A DNA stretch of 64,000 nucleotides, taken from NCBI RefSeq assembly GCF_020131355.1, contig NZ_JAHLEL010000057.1, forward strand, positions 1 to 64,000, given 5' to 3'. Made by a program: the position numbers and the translations under genes. Of this stretch, positions 37,297 through 46,421 are shown one piece after another (within the stretch, counting starts at the first letter, position 1; each line of letters starts with the position of its first letter). This DNA is from Pseudonocardia sp. ICBG1293. Its GTDB lineage: Bacteria; Actinomycetota; Actinomycetes; Mycobacteriales; Pseudonocardiaceae. Below the pieces are notes generated by a model, which ran no database searches, had not been told where the DNA came from, and saw only the letters and a program-made list of their open reading frames with translations.

Positions 37297-37986
37297 TCAG
37301 ATCGTCCCTGCGGTTGGTACGAACGAGAGCTGGCAGGACCCCGCACGCACCGGGGTGGCCGTCGGCCGGGGCGCCGTGGTCTGCATCGGGATCGTCACCG
37401 TGTTGAACAGCTGTTCGAGCGCGGCCTCGACGTCGGACTTCCACTCGAGCCCCGAGCGCAGCTCCATCCGCAGCCGCGGCCAGCGGTGGTGCGGGCGGAC
37501 GGTCTTGAATCCGACCGACCGCAGGAAGTCCGCGGGGACCACACAGTCGGCCTCGGTGCCGGGTCGGGCGTCGCCGAACGCCTCGACGGCCTTGACCCCG
37601 CGCCGGGTCAGGTCCTTCACGACGGCCTGGGCGAGTGCCCGGCCCAGCCCCTCCCCGGCGAACTCCGGGGCCACCTGCATCGTGGTCAGCAGGACGGCGT
37701 CGGCGCTGACCGGGCCGGTCGGCATCTCGGTGGCGCGGGGGACCGAGGCCGGCGGCGCGAACAGCACGTACCCGGCGGGCGCCCCGCCGACGTAGACGAC
37801 CCGGCCGCACGAGCCCCATTCCAGGAGCACCTCCGACAGCCAGGCCTCCTTCTCCAGATCGGTGGTGCCGTACTCCTCGGCCTGGTCGGCCGGCTGGGGC
37901 GAGAGCTCCCAGTAGACACAGTTCCGACAGCGCTTCGGCAGATCGCCGAGGTTGTCGAGGTTGAGCGCGGCAACGTGCCAGGACAC
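37297..37986 (-). CDS. GNAT family acetyltransferase (Rv3916c-type)
   Basis: A 229-aa protein conserved between cwlM and parB in actinobacteria. The N-terminal signature is LPKRCRNCVYWELSPQ (about 16-31, a Cys pair). The GNAT fold follows with LLTTMQVAPEFAGEGLGRAL (about 98-117), including the acetyl-CoA loop PEFAGEGLGRAL, and VEAFGDARPGTEADCVVPAD. The substrate is unknown. The GTG at 37986 has GGAGGT upstream. Confidence 0.85.
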   Translation of the reverse strand: MSWHVAALNLDNLGDLPKRCRNCVYWELSPQPADQAEEYGTTDLEKEAWLSEVLLEWGSCGRVVYVGGAPAGYVLFAPPASVPRATEMPTGPVSADAVLLTTMQVAPEFAGEGLGRALAQAVVKDLTRRGVKAVEAFGDARPGTEADCVVPADFLRSVGFKTVRPHHRWPRLRMELRSGLEWKSDVEAALEQLFNTVTIPMQTTAPRPTATPVRAGSCQLSFVPTAGTI

Positions 37987-38258
37987 GGAATCCGACCTCC
38001 GGATGTCGTCGTCGCGCGGTGCACGCGCTGCTGCACGGTCCGGCCCGTCAGGGCGTGGCCCCGACCCCGGCGCCGGAGCGACCGTCCCCCTGGCCGCCCC
38101 CGGGTCCTTCCGGACCCGCGCAGCCCGAGACTAGGTGGATTTCCACGATCCCGGCACCCCGTAAGGGCCCACCGGTACGAACGTCACGACGAAGGGCAGG
38201 GCGATCACCCGTCGCGGTTACACTCGGCGAGCCGTTTCCCCTCGCAGAGGAGCATGCG

Positions 38259-39629
38259 ATGACCCTGCCCGACCGCCCGCAGCAGCCCGACGTCCGCCGT
38301 TCCGCGGCCGCGGCGGCCGCGCAGGCAGCGGCGGCAGGGGAGGGGGCCGTGGTCCCGCTCGCCCCCACCGAGCGCTTCGCGACCCGGACGGCCGGGATGA
38401 CGGCGTCGGAGATCCGGGCGTTGTTCGCGGTCGCGAGCCGGCCCGAGGTCGTGTCGCTGGCCGGCGGTATGCCCAACCTCGCGGCGCTGCCGCTCCAGTC
38501 GCTGGCCCGCGAGGTCGCCGAGCTCGTCGACACCGACGGCATGTCCGCGTTGCAGTACGGCTCCGCCCAGGGGGTCCCACAGCTGCGTGAGCAGATCTGC
38601 GAGGTCATGCGGGAGGAGGGCATCGAGGCCGACCCGAACGACGTCGTCGTCACCGTCGGGTCGCAGATGGCCCTCGACCTGCTGACCCGGATCTTCGTCG
38701 ACCCGGGGGACGTCGTCCTCGCCGAGGGCCCGTCCTACGTCGGCGCGCTGGGCAGCTTCGCCGCCTACCAGGCGCAGGTCGTGCACGTCGCGATGGACGA
38801 GCACGGACTGGTCCCGGAGCTGCTGCACGAGGCGCTGGAGTCGCTGTCCCGGCGCGGGATCGTCCCGAAGTTCCTGTACACGATCCCGAACTTCCACAAT
38901 CCGGCCGGCGTGACACTGGCACACGAACGGCGTCCGCGGATCCTGGAACTGTGCCGTCGCTACGGCGTGATGGTCGTCGAGGACAACCCGTACGGGATGC
39001 TCGGGTTCGACGGCGAGGTGCACCCGGCGCTGCGCTCGTACGACCCGGACGTGCTGTACCTGGGGTCGTTCTCGAAGACGTTCGCCTCCGGCCTGCGCGT
39101 CGGCTGGGCGCTGGTGCCCCCGCTGGTGCGGGACCGGCTGGTGCTGGCGGCGGAGTCGGCGACGCTGTGCCCGCCGTCGTTCACGCAGATGCTGGTGTCG
39201 CGCTACCTGTCGCACCACGACTGGCGCAGCCAGATCAAGACGTTCAGCGAGAACTACCGCGAGCGCCGTGACGCGATGCTCGCCGCGCTGGAGACCTACC
39301 TGCCCGAGGGCTGCACGTGGAACGTCCCCGACGGCGGCTTCTTCGTGTGGCTGACCGTCCCGGAGGGCGTCGACACCAAGGCGATGCTGCCCCGCGCGGT
39401 CACCGCCCGGGTCGCCTACGCCTCCGGCACCGGCTTCTACGCCGACGGGTTCGGCAGCAGGCAGCTGCGGCTGTCGTTCTGCTTCCCGACGCCCGAGCGC
39501 ATCACCGAGGGCGTGCGGCGGCTGGCGGCGGTGCTGGAGGCCGAGATGGACGTGGTGCGGACGTTCGGGACACCGGCCCGGCCCGGGCTGACCCGGGGGA
39601 CCCAGAGCCCGTCGCCGGACACGACCTGA
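38259..39629 (+). CDS. PLP-dependent aminotransferase (LysN/MocR-like class I)
   Basis: A 456-aa fold-type I aminotransferase. Features in order: VVSLAGGMPNLAALP (about 65-79), SALQYGSAQGVPQLREQICE, YTIPNFHNPAGVTLAHERR, VVEDNPYGMLGF and the PLP lysine in LGSFSKTFASGLRVGW (about 268-283). The C-terminal domain has GGFFVWLTVPEGVDTKAM. It lacks a DNA-binding domain, so it is an enzyme rather than a MocR regulator. Related enzymes act on 2-aminoadipate or aromatic amino acids; the substrate here is unknown. Start ATG at 38259 with AGAGGAG upstream. A hairpin and a parS site follow. Confidence 0.92.
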   Translation: MTLPDRPQQPDVRRSAAAAAAQAAAAGEGAVVPLAPTERFATRTAGMTASEIRALFAVASRPEVVSLAGGMPNLAALPLQSLAREVAELVDTDGMSALQYGSAQGVPQLREQICEVMREEGIEADPNDVVVTVGSQMALDLLTRIFVDPGDVVLAEGPSYVGALGSFAAYQAQVVHVAMDEHGLVPELLHEALESLSRRGIVPKFLYTIPNFHNPAGVTLAHERRPRILELCRRYGVMVVEDNPYGMLGFDGEVHPALRSYDPDVLYLGSFSKTFASGLRVGWALVPPLVRDRLVLAAESATLCPPSFTQMLVSRYLSHHDWRSQIKTFSENYRERRDAMLAALETYLPEGCTWNVPDGGFFVWLTVPEGVDTKAMLPRAVTARVAYASGTGFYADGFGSRQLRLSFCFPTPERITEGVRRLAAVLEAEMDVVRTFGTPARPGLTRGTQSPSPDTT

Positions 39630-39646
39630 GGCGCGACGGCGTCGAT

Positions 39647-39660
39647 GTTTCACGTGGAAC
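39647..39660. promoter_or_regulatory. parS: parS site 1 of the origin cluster
   Basis: GTTTCACGTGGAAC, a ParB-binding core, 17 bp after the aminotransferase stop. Confidence 0.88.
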
Positions 39661-39688
39661 GCCCCGGACCGGCTCCCGGTCCGGGGCG
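39660..39688 (+). terminator. Terminator after the aminotransferase gene
   Basis: CGCCCCGGACCGG-CTC-CCGGTCCGGGGCG, a perfect 13-bp stem directly adjoining a parS site. Confidence 0.8.
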
Positions 39689-39715
39689 TTCCCGTTCATG
39701 GCGCAGAATGCCCGG

Positions 39716-40666
39716 GTGAGCGATCGAACGGTGGCCGTACTGGCCGGAGGCCTGTCCCACGAGCGTGAGGTGTCCCTGCGATCCGGTCGTCGGCTGGCTG
39801 GTGCACTGCGCGCGAACGGAGTCGACGTCCGCGAGTGGGACGTCGACTCCCGCCTGCTGGAGCGTCTGTCGACCGACCGGCCGGACGCGGTGGCCGTCGC
39901 GCTGCACGGGGGCGAGGGGGAGAACGGCGCGGTGCAGCAGGTCCTGGAGCTGCTGGGCATCCCGTTCGTCGGGACACCGTCCGGCGCCTGCCGGCGGGCG
40001 TGGGACAAGCCCAGCGTGAAGACCGAGCTCGTCCGCGCGGGCCTGTCGACACCGGACTGGGTCGCGCTGCCGCACTCGACGTTCCGCGAGCTCGGCGCCC
40101 AGGGCGTCCTCGGGGCCATCGTCGAGCGCCTGGGGCTTCCGCTCGTGCTGAAGCCGGACCAGGGTGGCTCGGCGCTCGGGGTGCAGGTGGTGCGGGAGGC
40201 ATCGGATCTCCCGGCGGCGATGGTGAGCTGCTTCGCCTACGCCGAGACGGTGCTCGTGGAGCAGTTCGTCGCCGGGACCGAGGTCGCGGTGTCGGTCGTC
40301 CACGACGGGGAGCGGGCCCGAGCGCTGCCTCCGGTTGAGGTGGAGGTGCCGTCCGGGTTCTACGACTACACCTCCCGCTACACCCCCGGAGCCGCGACCT
40401 TCCACTGCCCGGCTCGGCTGCCCGCGGACGTCCTCGACGCGCTGGCCGAGACCGCGCTGGCCGCGCACCGGTTGCTGGGTATGCGCGACGTGTCGCGGAC
40501 CGACGCGATCGTCGACACCGACGGGCACGTCCACGTGCTGGAGATGAACGTGTCCCCGGGACTGACCGACACCTCGCTGCTGCCGACCGCGGTCGCCGCG
40601 GACGGATCGGACCTCGCGACGGTGTACCAGGCGCTGGTCGAGCGCGCGGCAGCACGACAGGGCTGA
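39716..40666 (+). CDS. D-alanine-D-alanine ligase family protein (ATP-grasp)
   Basis: A 316-aa ATP-grasp ligase of the Ddl type, joining two D-Ala for the peptidoglycan stem (activity inferred). Motifs: VAVLAGGLSHEREVSLRSGR (about 5-24), VALHGGEGENGAVQQVLELL (about 61-80), LVLKPDQGGSALGV, EQFVAGTEVAVSV and the metal-binding VLEMNVSPGLTDTSLLP. The start is set at the GTG at 39716 because an AGAAT hexamer sits exactly 6 nt before it. The protein is somewhat shorter than typical Ddl (about 350). Two parS sites begin 5 bp after its stop. Confidence 0.88.
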   Translation: MSDRTVAVLAGGLSHEREVSLRSGRRLAGALRANGVDVREWDVDSRLLERLSTDRPDAVAVALHGGEGENGAVQQVLELLGIPFVGTPSGACRRAWDKPSVKTELVRAGLSTPDWVALPHSTFRELGAQGVLGAIVERLGLPLVLKPDQGGSALGVQVVREASDLPAAMVSCFAYAETVLVEQFVAGTEVAVSVVHDGERARALPPVEVEVPSGFYDYTSRYTPGAATFHCPARLPADVLDALAETALAAHRLLGMRDVSRTDAIVDTDGHVHVLEMNVSPGLTDTSLLPTAVAADGSDLATVYQALVERAAARQG

Positions 40667-40671
40667 GCGAT

Positions 40672-40685
40672 GTTCCACGTGGAAC
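40672..40685. promoter_or_regulatory. parS: parS site 2
   Basis: GTTCCACGTGGAAC, a perfect palindrome, 5 bp after the ddl-like stop. Confidence 0.92.
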
Positions 40686-40697
40686 CACACCGCTGTG

Positions 40698-40711
40698 GTT
40701 CCACGTGGAAC
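40698..40711. promoter_or_regulatory. parS: parS site 3
   Basis: GTTCCACGTGGAAC, identical to site 2 and 26 bp from it start to start. The spacer ACACCGCTGTG is itself a partial inverted repeat. Confidence 0.92.
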
Positions 40712-41809
40712 ACCCGCCGCGTGCGCCGTCGCCGGACCGGGACTCCCGCCCCGGCTCCCGGAGCGGACCCCCTGGCCCGTCACCGAGGGAGGGATGCCGC
40801 GGGGTGGGCAGTCCCGGGCCCACTCCTCCCCGTCCGTCGTCGCGACGTCACGGGAGCCGGCCGAGCACCACGCACCCGACGGTCGGGCGCAGCCGCTCCG
40901 CCTCGGACGGTCGCGGGCGGAGTGGCGCCGGGACGGTGGCCGGCCGCTCGGGGGCGGCGCCGTCCGGCCCGGCGGGCCTCGGCTCCCGCCTCACCGGTCC
41001 GACACCGGGGTGCTCGGATCGGTCCCGTGCAGGCCGTCCGGAGGCCGCAGGGCTCCTCGCAGCGACGCGTGGTGATGGATCGACGGCGATCGGGTCCCGT
41101 GCGCCGGCTGAGATAACACTCCGGCGAGGTCTCACGGCATGCGCAGGAGCGCCGTCCACCCGCGCCGGGCCCGATCCCGATCGGCCGGGTCGCCGGGCCG
41201 GTGTCCGGCCGGAGAGCTCCGAGCACCGACGGACGTCCACCTCCGACCCCGTGCACCCCGATCGGTCCGACGGGGCGGGGACGCGGTGCGGCGTGCGGTC
41301 GTCGTCTCCCCGCTCAGGGCGGCGACAGCAGGCGCCCGGCCAGGACATCCGCCCGATCCCGGGGCGTCGTCGCGGGACCGGCGATCCTGACCGGGCGGGC
41401 CGGCGGACGGCACGCGCCGACGGATCCGTGACGGACGACGGTCGGCCGCCCCACCTTCCCGCCCGGGACGCGGGGGAGGGGCCGGGTGGGAGAACGCTCC
41501 GAGCCCGGGTCGGCACGCCGACAGCAGGGGACCGGCCGTGCCGGGCGAGCCGGACCGGCCGGGAGTACCCATTCACCCGGGAGCCGGGCACGATCACCTC
41601 GGCGGCACGGGCGGTACGGGACGGGTCCCGGGGCGGCGGGAGCCGCGCCGCCGACGATCACGGCACCCGCTGCGTCGACGACCAGCTGCGCCTGCTCGCA
41701 GGTCCGGACCCGGAGCTACCCGGAGGTGTCGCCACCCCCGACACAGTGCACGTCGGCCACTGGTCCGCGACGAGCGCGAACGCCGCGGTCCGCCGGGATG
41801 CACGGTGGT

Positions 41810-41823
41810 GTTCCACGTGAAAC
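41810..41823. promoter_or_regulatory. parS: parS site 4
   Basis: GTTCCACGTGAAAC in the gene-free region. Confidence 0.9.
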
Positions 41824-42468
41824 ACGTCGTGCGGGCGACCTGGCTGCCGCCTGCAGTGCGAGGCACGCACGTCAGGACACGCCGCCGGCGTGTCGTCCGC
41901 CGAGCGGGCCCTCGCCCGGTGCCGGTCCTGCCGCGGCGAGCGGGATGCCCTCTCGGAGCGGCAGTGTTCGGCAGGCGGACCCGGCACCGCTGCGGACCGG
42001 GCGGGGCCCGGCGTCCCGCCCCGGGCCCCGGACGCCATCGCGACCCCGACCGCCACGACTCGCACCCGGAGACCGCTCCGCTGCCGCGGGGACACACAGC
42101 GCCCCGCCCGAGTGCGACGGTCCCGATGGGGAACCGCTCCGGGCGCCACGGCCACGACCCGCCCCGAGGACGACGTGCGCGGCGGCGGAGCCGCTGTCCG
42201 CGGCCGCCGGACGCGATCCGGTCGGCGCCGGTTCCCCCTCCGCCGCGCCCGGCGCCGACGGGTGGCACCCCGCGCCCGGTGTCCGGCCACCACATCCACC
42301 ACGCGCGCTGCGGCCGGGCGCTCGGGAGCACTGGGGCCACGGCAGGACACAGCCGATCCACCCACGCCGAACGCCCACACCACGGGACGGCACGTCGCGT
42401 GTTCCTCGCCTGATGCCGCCGGCCCGGCCCGGGGCCGGTGACCTCCGGTGCCCGACACGGAGGTCCCG

Positions 42469-42482
42469 GTTTCACGTGGAAC
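42469..42482. promoter_or_regulatory. parS: parS site 5
   Basis: GTTTCACGTGGAAC in the gene-free region. Confidence 0.9.
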
Positions 42483-42883
42483 ACCACGCGGTGCGTCGCC
42501 CTGGGTCCTCTACCCGGCCACCACCGGGCCCGCGGTCGAGACCACCCGGAGGGCTCCCGCCGTCTCCCGGGGGCGTCGGAGCCACGAGGTGCATCGACCG
42601 GGACGGCGCGGCCGTCTCGGATGCAGGCGCACACCCGGCCGCGACGCGCGGTCGGTCACCGGACAGGGCAGCGGGGGCACGGACCACCACGCGAGCGGTC
42701 CCGCGATCCCCGCCGCACGGACCGCCCCGACGGCACCACGGCGACGAGACCCCTTCGCACCGGTGCCGCCGCCGACGCCGGGTGGGCCCCGCTGCCGAAC
42801 CACCGCACACGCCCGGCCCCCACCGCCGAAGGGCACGGCCGCCCCGGATCGCACGCTGCGCACCGCGTCGCGGTGCCGAATTC

Positions 42884-42897
42884 ATACGTACGTATGA
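42884..42897. repeat. CATACGTACGTATG palindrome near parB
   Basis: A perfect 14-bp palindrome sharing the ACGTACGT core found as a pair upstream of yqgE (26357-26387). Its role is unknown. Confidence 0.5.
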
Positions 42898-43119
42898 CCG
42901 AGACGATCGATCGCGAGCTCTGGAAGGGTCTGACCCCGTCGACCGCCACCCTCAGGTGCCGATCCGCCCCTGAGGAGCCGACAGGGCCGACGAAAGCCCT
43001 GCCCGGCCTCCCCATCAGCGAACACTGTCGCCGACCCCGCAACGGCCGTCTCAACGCGCCCTCAGATCGCCCGTACCGCGCTGCAACCGGAGAACGTCCG
43101 GACACCCGAGGAACGACCG

Positions 43120-43147
43120 CGGCCGCCGTCCGGGTGGACGGCGGCCG
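43120..43147 (-). terminator. Terminator after parB
   Basis: CGGCCGCCGTCC-GGGT-GGACGGCGGCCG, a perfect 12-bp stem with a 4-nt loop, 24 nt past the parB stop. Confidence 0.85.
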
Positions 43148-43170
43148 TCGGGGGCGGGAGATCCGTGCGG

Positions 43171-44142
43171 TCAGTCGCGCTCGCTGATCCCCATCAGCCC
43201 GGTGATCCGGTCGAGATCCTCGACCGACCCGAACTCCACGACGATCCGTCCCTTGCGCTGACCCATCTCGACCTTCACCCGGGTGTCGAACATGTCGGCA
43301 AGCCGGTCGGCACGCTCGACGAACTCCGGGCGCTGCTCGCCGCGACGACGGGCCCGGCGTTCCTGCGGCGGTCCCGTGTGGCGCGCGAGCACGACGGCCT
43401 CCTCGGTCGCGCGGACCGACATGCCCTCGGCGACGATCCGGGTGGCGAGGTCCTCCTGCTGCCCGGCGTCCTCGAGACCGAGCAGGGCGCGCGCGTGCCC
43501 GGCCGACAGCACGCCGGCGGCGACCCGGCGCTGCACCGAGACCGGCAGCTTCAGGAGCCGGATCATGTTGGTGACGACGGGGCGGCTGCGCCCGAGCCGG
43601 TCCGCGAGCTCGGAGTGGGTGACACCGAACTCGGCGAGCAGCTGCTCGTAGGCGGCGGCCTCCTCGAGCGGGTTGAGCTGGACGCGGTGGATGTTCTCCA
43701 GCAGCGCGTCGCGCAGCATCACGTCGTCGGCGGTGTGCCGGACGATCGCGGGCAGGGTCTCGAGCCCGGCGCGCTGGGCGGCGCGCCAGCGGCGCTCACC
43801 CATGATCAGTTCGTAGTCGACCCCGGAGCGCCGGACCACGATCGGTTGGAGCAGACCGAACTCGCGGATCGAGTGCTCCAGCTCGGCGAGCTGCTCGTCG
43901 TCGAACTGCAGACGGGGCTGCTTGGGGTTGGGCACGATCCGCCGCAGCGGGATCTCGCGGTACTCGGCACCGCCGTCGACGACCGCGGTCTCGGGATCGT
44001 GGTCCTCGCGCTGGACGGCGGGCGCCGGACGGTGCAGCGGTGCGCCGGGACCGCCGGTGCCCGGCCGGGCACCGGACTCGGGCGGTCCGGTGGGGATGAG
44101 CGCGGCGAGGCCGCGTCCCAGTCCGCCCTTGCGCTCGGCCAT
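43171..44142 (-). CDS. parB: Chromosome partitioning protein ParB
   Basis: ParB (323 aa) is a CTP-dependent clamp that loads at parS and spreads to organise the origin. The N-terminal ParA-contact segment MAERKGGLGRGLAALIP is kept. The CTPase domain has VPNPKQPRLQFDDEQLAELE, GERRWRAAQ and ENIHRVQLNPLEEA. The helix-turn-helix that reads parS is SELADRLGRSRPVVTNMIRL (about 180-199), and the C-terminal dimer domain is at about 270-320. The ATG at 44142 gives the conserved N-terminus; the longer frame enters parA. It is 1 nt after parA, one operon. Confidence 0.97.
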   Translation of the reverse strand: MAERKGGLGRGLAALIPTGPPESGARPGTGGPGAPLHRPAPAVQREDHDPETAVVDGGAEYREIPLRRIVPNPKQPRLQFDDEQLAELEHSIREFGLLQPIVVRRSGVDYELIMGERRWRAAQRAGLETLPAIVRHTADDVMLRDALLENIHRVQLNPLEEAAAYEQLLAEFGVTHSELADRLGRSRPVVTNMIRLLKLPVSVQRRVAAGVLSAGHARALLGLEDAGQQEDLATRIVAEGMSVRATEEAVVLARHTGPPQERRARRRGEQRPEFVERADRLADMFDTRVKVEMGQRKGRIVVEFGSVEDLDRITGLMGISERD

Positions 44143-44143
44143 C

Positions 44144-45037
44144 TCAGTGACCGTCCGGGCGGTAGGCGCCGCTCGCCCCGTGCTCGGCGATCTCACGGGC
44201 CGCGTCGATGTAGCTCATCGCGCCGCGGGAGCCGGGGTCGTAGGCGAGCACCGTCTGGCTGTAGCCGGGGGCCTCGGAGACCTTCACGCTGCGCGGGATG
44301 ACCGTGCGCAGCGCCGTCGGGCCGAAGTGCTGGCGGACCTCGGAGGTGACCTGGTCGGCGAGCTTGGTGCGGCCGTCGTACATGGTCAGCAGGATCGTCG
44401 AGACGTGCAGCGAGGTGTTCAGGTGCGACCGGACGAGGTCGATGTTGGACAGCAGCTGCCCGAGACCCTCCAGCGCGTAGTACTCGCACTGGATCGGGAT
44501 GAGCACCTCGGACGCCGCGACGAGCGCGTTGACCGTGAGCAGGCCCAGTGACGGCGGGCAGTCGATGAGCACGTAGTCGACGTCGAGCCGGGACAGCGTC
44601 TCGTCGTTGAGCGCCTGGGCCAGCCGGGACTCACGGGCGACCATGCTGACGAGCTCGATCTCGGCGCCGGCCAGGTCGATCGTGGCCGGCAGGCAGAGCA
44701 GGTTCGGCGACGCGGTGCTGACCGCGACGGCCTCCTCGAGGGGGATCTCGCCGAGCATCACCTCGTACACCGACGGCGTTCCCGTGCGGTGCTCGACGCC
44801 CAGCGCGGTGGACGCGTTGCCCTGCGGGTCGAGGTCGATCACCAGCACGCGGATCCCGTGCAGGGCCAGCCCCGCGGCGAGGTTGACGGTGCTGGTCGTC
44901 TTGCCGACCCCACCCTTCTGGTTCGCGACGCCCATGACGCGGCGCGCGGCGGGGCGGGGCATGCCGTGCCGGTCGGGGTGCAGGACGCGTGCGGCCCGCT
45001 CGGCCTCGTCCGCGATGGGGGTCCATCCGGCACTCAT
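44144..45037 (-). CDS. parA: Chromosome partitioning ATPase ParA
   Basis: ParA (297 aa) is a Walker ATPase that binds DNA and moves ParB-parS complexes. The deviant Walker A KGGVGKTTS is at about 41-49 (NQKGGVGKTTSTVNLAAGLA), Walker A' is VIDLDPQGNASTALG and Walker B is YVLIDCPPSLGLLTVNAL. Length is typical of chromosomal ParA, with an N-terminal extension of about 33 residues. Start ATG at 45037. A parS site (45078-45091) lies immediately upstream, between it and rsmG. Confidence 0.97.
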   Translation of the reverse strand: MSAGWTPIADEAERAARVLHPDRHGMPRPAARRVMGVANQKGGVGKTTSTVNLAAGLALHGIRVLVIDLDPQGNASTALGVEHRTGTPSVYEVMLGEIPLEEAVAVSTASPNLLCLPATIDLAGAEIELVSMVARESRLAQALNDETLSRLDVDYVLIDCPPSLGLLTVNALVAASEVLIPIQCEYYALEGLGQLLSNIDLVRSHLNTSLHVSTILLTMYDGRTKLADQVTSEVRQHFGPTALRTVIPRSVKVSEAPGYSQTVLAYDPGSRGAMSYIDAAREIAEHGASGAYRPDGH

Positions 45038-45077
45038 GCGCGACCCTCGCTTCCTGGACGGTTCGTGCCCGGTCGGT

Positions 45078-45091
45078 GTTCCACGTGAAAC
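45078..45091. promoter_or_regulatory. parS: parS site 6, between parA and rsmG
   Basis: GTTCCACGTGAAAC, 40 bp before the parA start. Its position could also let ParB affect parAB transcription. Confidence 0.9.
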
Positions 45092-45107
45092 GGCGCTCCG
45101 GCACCCA

Positions 45108-45782
45108 TCATCGCCGTTCCTTCCTCCGGTTGCGGCGGGGCGCGCCGGTCCGCGGGATCTCGACCACCGTGGTCAGCGGATCGACCACACCGGCTCCGGT
45201 CTCGTGGATCCGGGGCTCGCCCCCTCCGAGCGCACGGACCGCCGCGGCGTCGCGGGCGATCTCGTCCGGGGCGGAGGCGCCCTTCAGTACCAGCATCGCA
45301 CCCCCCAGCCGCAGCAGCGGCAGGCAGATGCCCGCGAGCCGGGCCAGCGGTCCGACGGCCCGGGCGGTGACGACGTCGGCCCCCTCCCATCGTCGCAGAA
45401 CGGGCCGCTCCTCGGCACGCCCCCGTTCGACGACGATGTCCAGGCACAGATCGGTCAGCACCTCGTCCAGCCACTCCACGCGACGGGCGAGCGGCTCGAT
45501 GAGCACGATCTGCAGGTCGGGCCGGGCCAGCGCGAGCGGGATGCCGGGCAGCCCCGCGCCCGAGCCGACGTCGGCGACCCGGGCATCGGCGGGGACGACC
45601 TCCCCGAGGACCGCACAGTTGAGGACGTGCCGGTCCCACAGCCGGTCCCGTTCGCGCGGGCCGATCAGCCCGCGTTCGGTCCCGGAGGTCGCGAGGTGCT
45701 CGACGTAGCGGACGGCCAGCCCGGTCCGGTCGCCGAACACCTTCTCCGCGACCTCCGGGGTCGGGATGGGGGAGGTGGTCAC
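45108..45782 (-). CDS. rsmG: 16S rRNA (guanine-N7) methyltransferase RsmG
   Basis: RsmG (GidB, 224 aa) methylates G527 of 16S rRNA with SAM; loss gives low-level streptomycin resistance. The SAM-binding motif VADVGSGAGLPGIPLALARP is at about 69-88, followed by VLIEPLARRVEWLDEV and VVTARAVGPLARLAG. The GTG at 45782 overlaps the jag stop (GTGA), so it is coupled to the yidC-jag operon. The C-terminus is basic (RRNRRKERR). Confidence 0.96.
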   Translation of the reverse strand: MTTSPIPTPEVAEKVFGDRTGLAVRYVEHLATSGTERGLIGPRERDRLWDRHVLNCAVLGEVVPADARVADVGSGAGLPGIPLALARPDLQIVLIEPLARRVEWLDEVLTDLCLDIVVERGRAEERPVLRRWEGADVVTARAVGPLARLAGICLPLLRLGGAMLVLKGASAPDEIARDAAAVRALGGGEPRIHETGAGVVDPLTTVVEIPRTGAPRRNRRKERR

Positions 45783-46309
45783 TTCTTGTGGACCACGACC
45801 TGGCGGCGCGGCTCCTCGCCCTCGCTCTCGGAGACGACGCCCTTCACCGTGGCGACGGCGTCGTGCACGACCTTGCGCTCGAACGGCGTCATCGGCCGCA
45901 GCCGCGCGGACTCGCCGCTGGTCCTGACCTCCTCGGCGGTCTCCAGGCCGAGCGCGGTCAGCTCGTCGCGGCGCTGCCGCCGCCAGCCGGCGATGTCGAG
46001 CATGAGACGGCTACGGCTGCCCAGCTGCTGCTGGACGGCGAGCCGGGCCAGCTCCTGCAGGCTCTCCAGCACCGAGCCCTTGTCGCCGACGAGCTTCTGC
46101 AGGTCGTCGTCGTCCTCGGCGCCCTCGATGCTGACGATGGCGCGGCCGCCCTCGACGTCGAGGTCGATGTCGCCGTCGTAGTCCAGGATGTCCAGCAGGC
46201 GCTCCAGGTAGTCACCTGCGACGTCGCCCTCCTGGATCAGCAGGCTCTCGCCGGACGGCTTGTCCTGCACGTCCGGACCCTCGGCGGGCTCCTTGGCGGT
46301 GGTGGGCAC
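45779..46309 (-). CDS. jag: Jag/KhpB family RNA-binding protein (KH-R3H)
   Basis: A 176-aa protein with a KH domain (about 50-95, YLERLLDILDYDGDIDLDVE, then LVGDKGSVLESLQELARLAV) and an R3H domain (about 105-165, RRQRRDELTALGLETAEEVR, then MTPFERKVVHDAVATVKGVV). Jag/KhpB proteins bind RNA and affect cell elongation; the pairing with yidC is conserved in most bacteria. The GTG at 46309 has GAGGAG upstream. Its stop overlaps rsmG. Confidence 0.94.
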   Translation of the reverse strand: MPTTAKEPAEGPDVQDKPSGESLLIQEGDVAGDYLERLLDILDYDGDIDLDVEGGRAIVSIEGAEDDDDLQKLVGDKGSVLESLQELARLAVQQQLGSRSRLMLDIAGWRRQRRDELTALGLETAEEVRTSGESARLRPMTPFERKVVHDAVATVKGVVSESEGEEPRRQVVVHKK

Positions 46310-46421
46310 GCGCAACTCCTCTCGTGAACGGTTCGCGGTCGGCCGCGCCCGGGCCCGCGCGGCGGTGGGGTCCGCCGGGGCCGGCGGGACGCGCCGGGTC
46401 TCTCGGGGTGGTGCGGGACCG

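Larger units (their letters stand above)
40667..43170. other. Gene-free 2.5-kb region carrying four parS sites
   Basis: No recognisable protein is encoded between the Ddl-like gene and parB. All long open frames are Arg/Pro/Gly-rich on every strand, with no domain, no ribosome-binding site and mutual overlap. The stretch holds parS at 40672, 40698, 41810 and 42469, the palindrome at 42884-42897 and the parB terminator. Such a long gene-free piece is unusual in this dense genome and is probably a ParB loading zone. Confidence 0.7.

Noticed and set aside
41486..42973. Long open frames in the parS region (495 codons and others)
   Set aside because: Arg/Pro/Gly-rich in all frames, overlapping each other, no ribosome-binding site or recognisable domain; better read as non-coding DNA.
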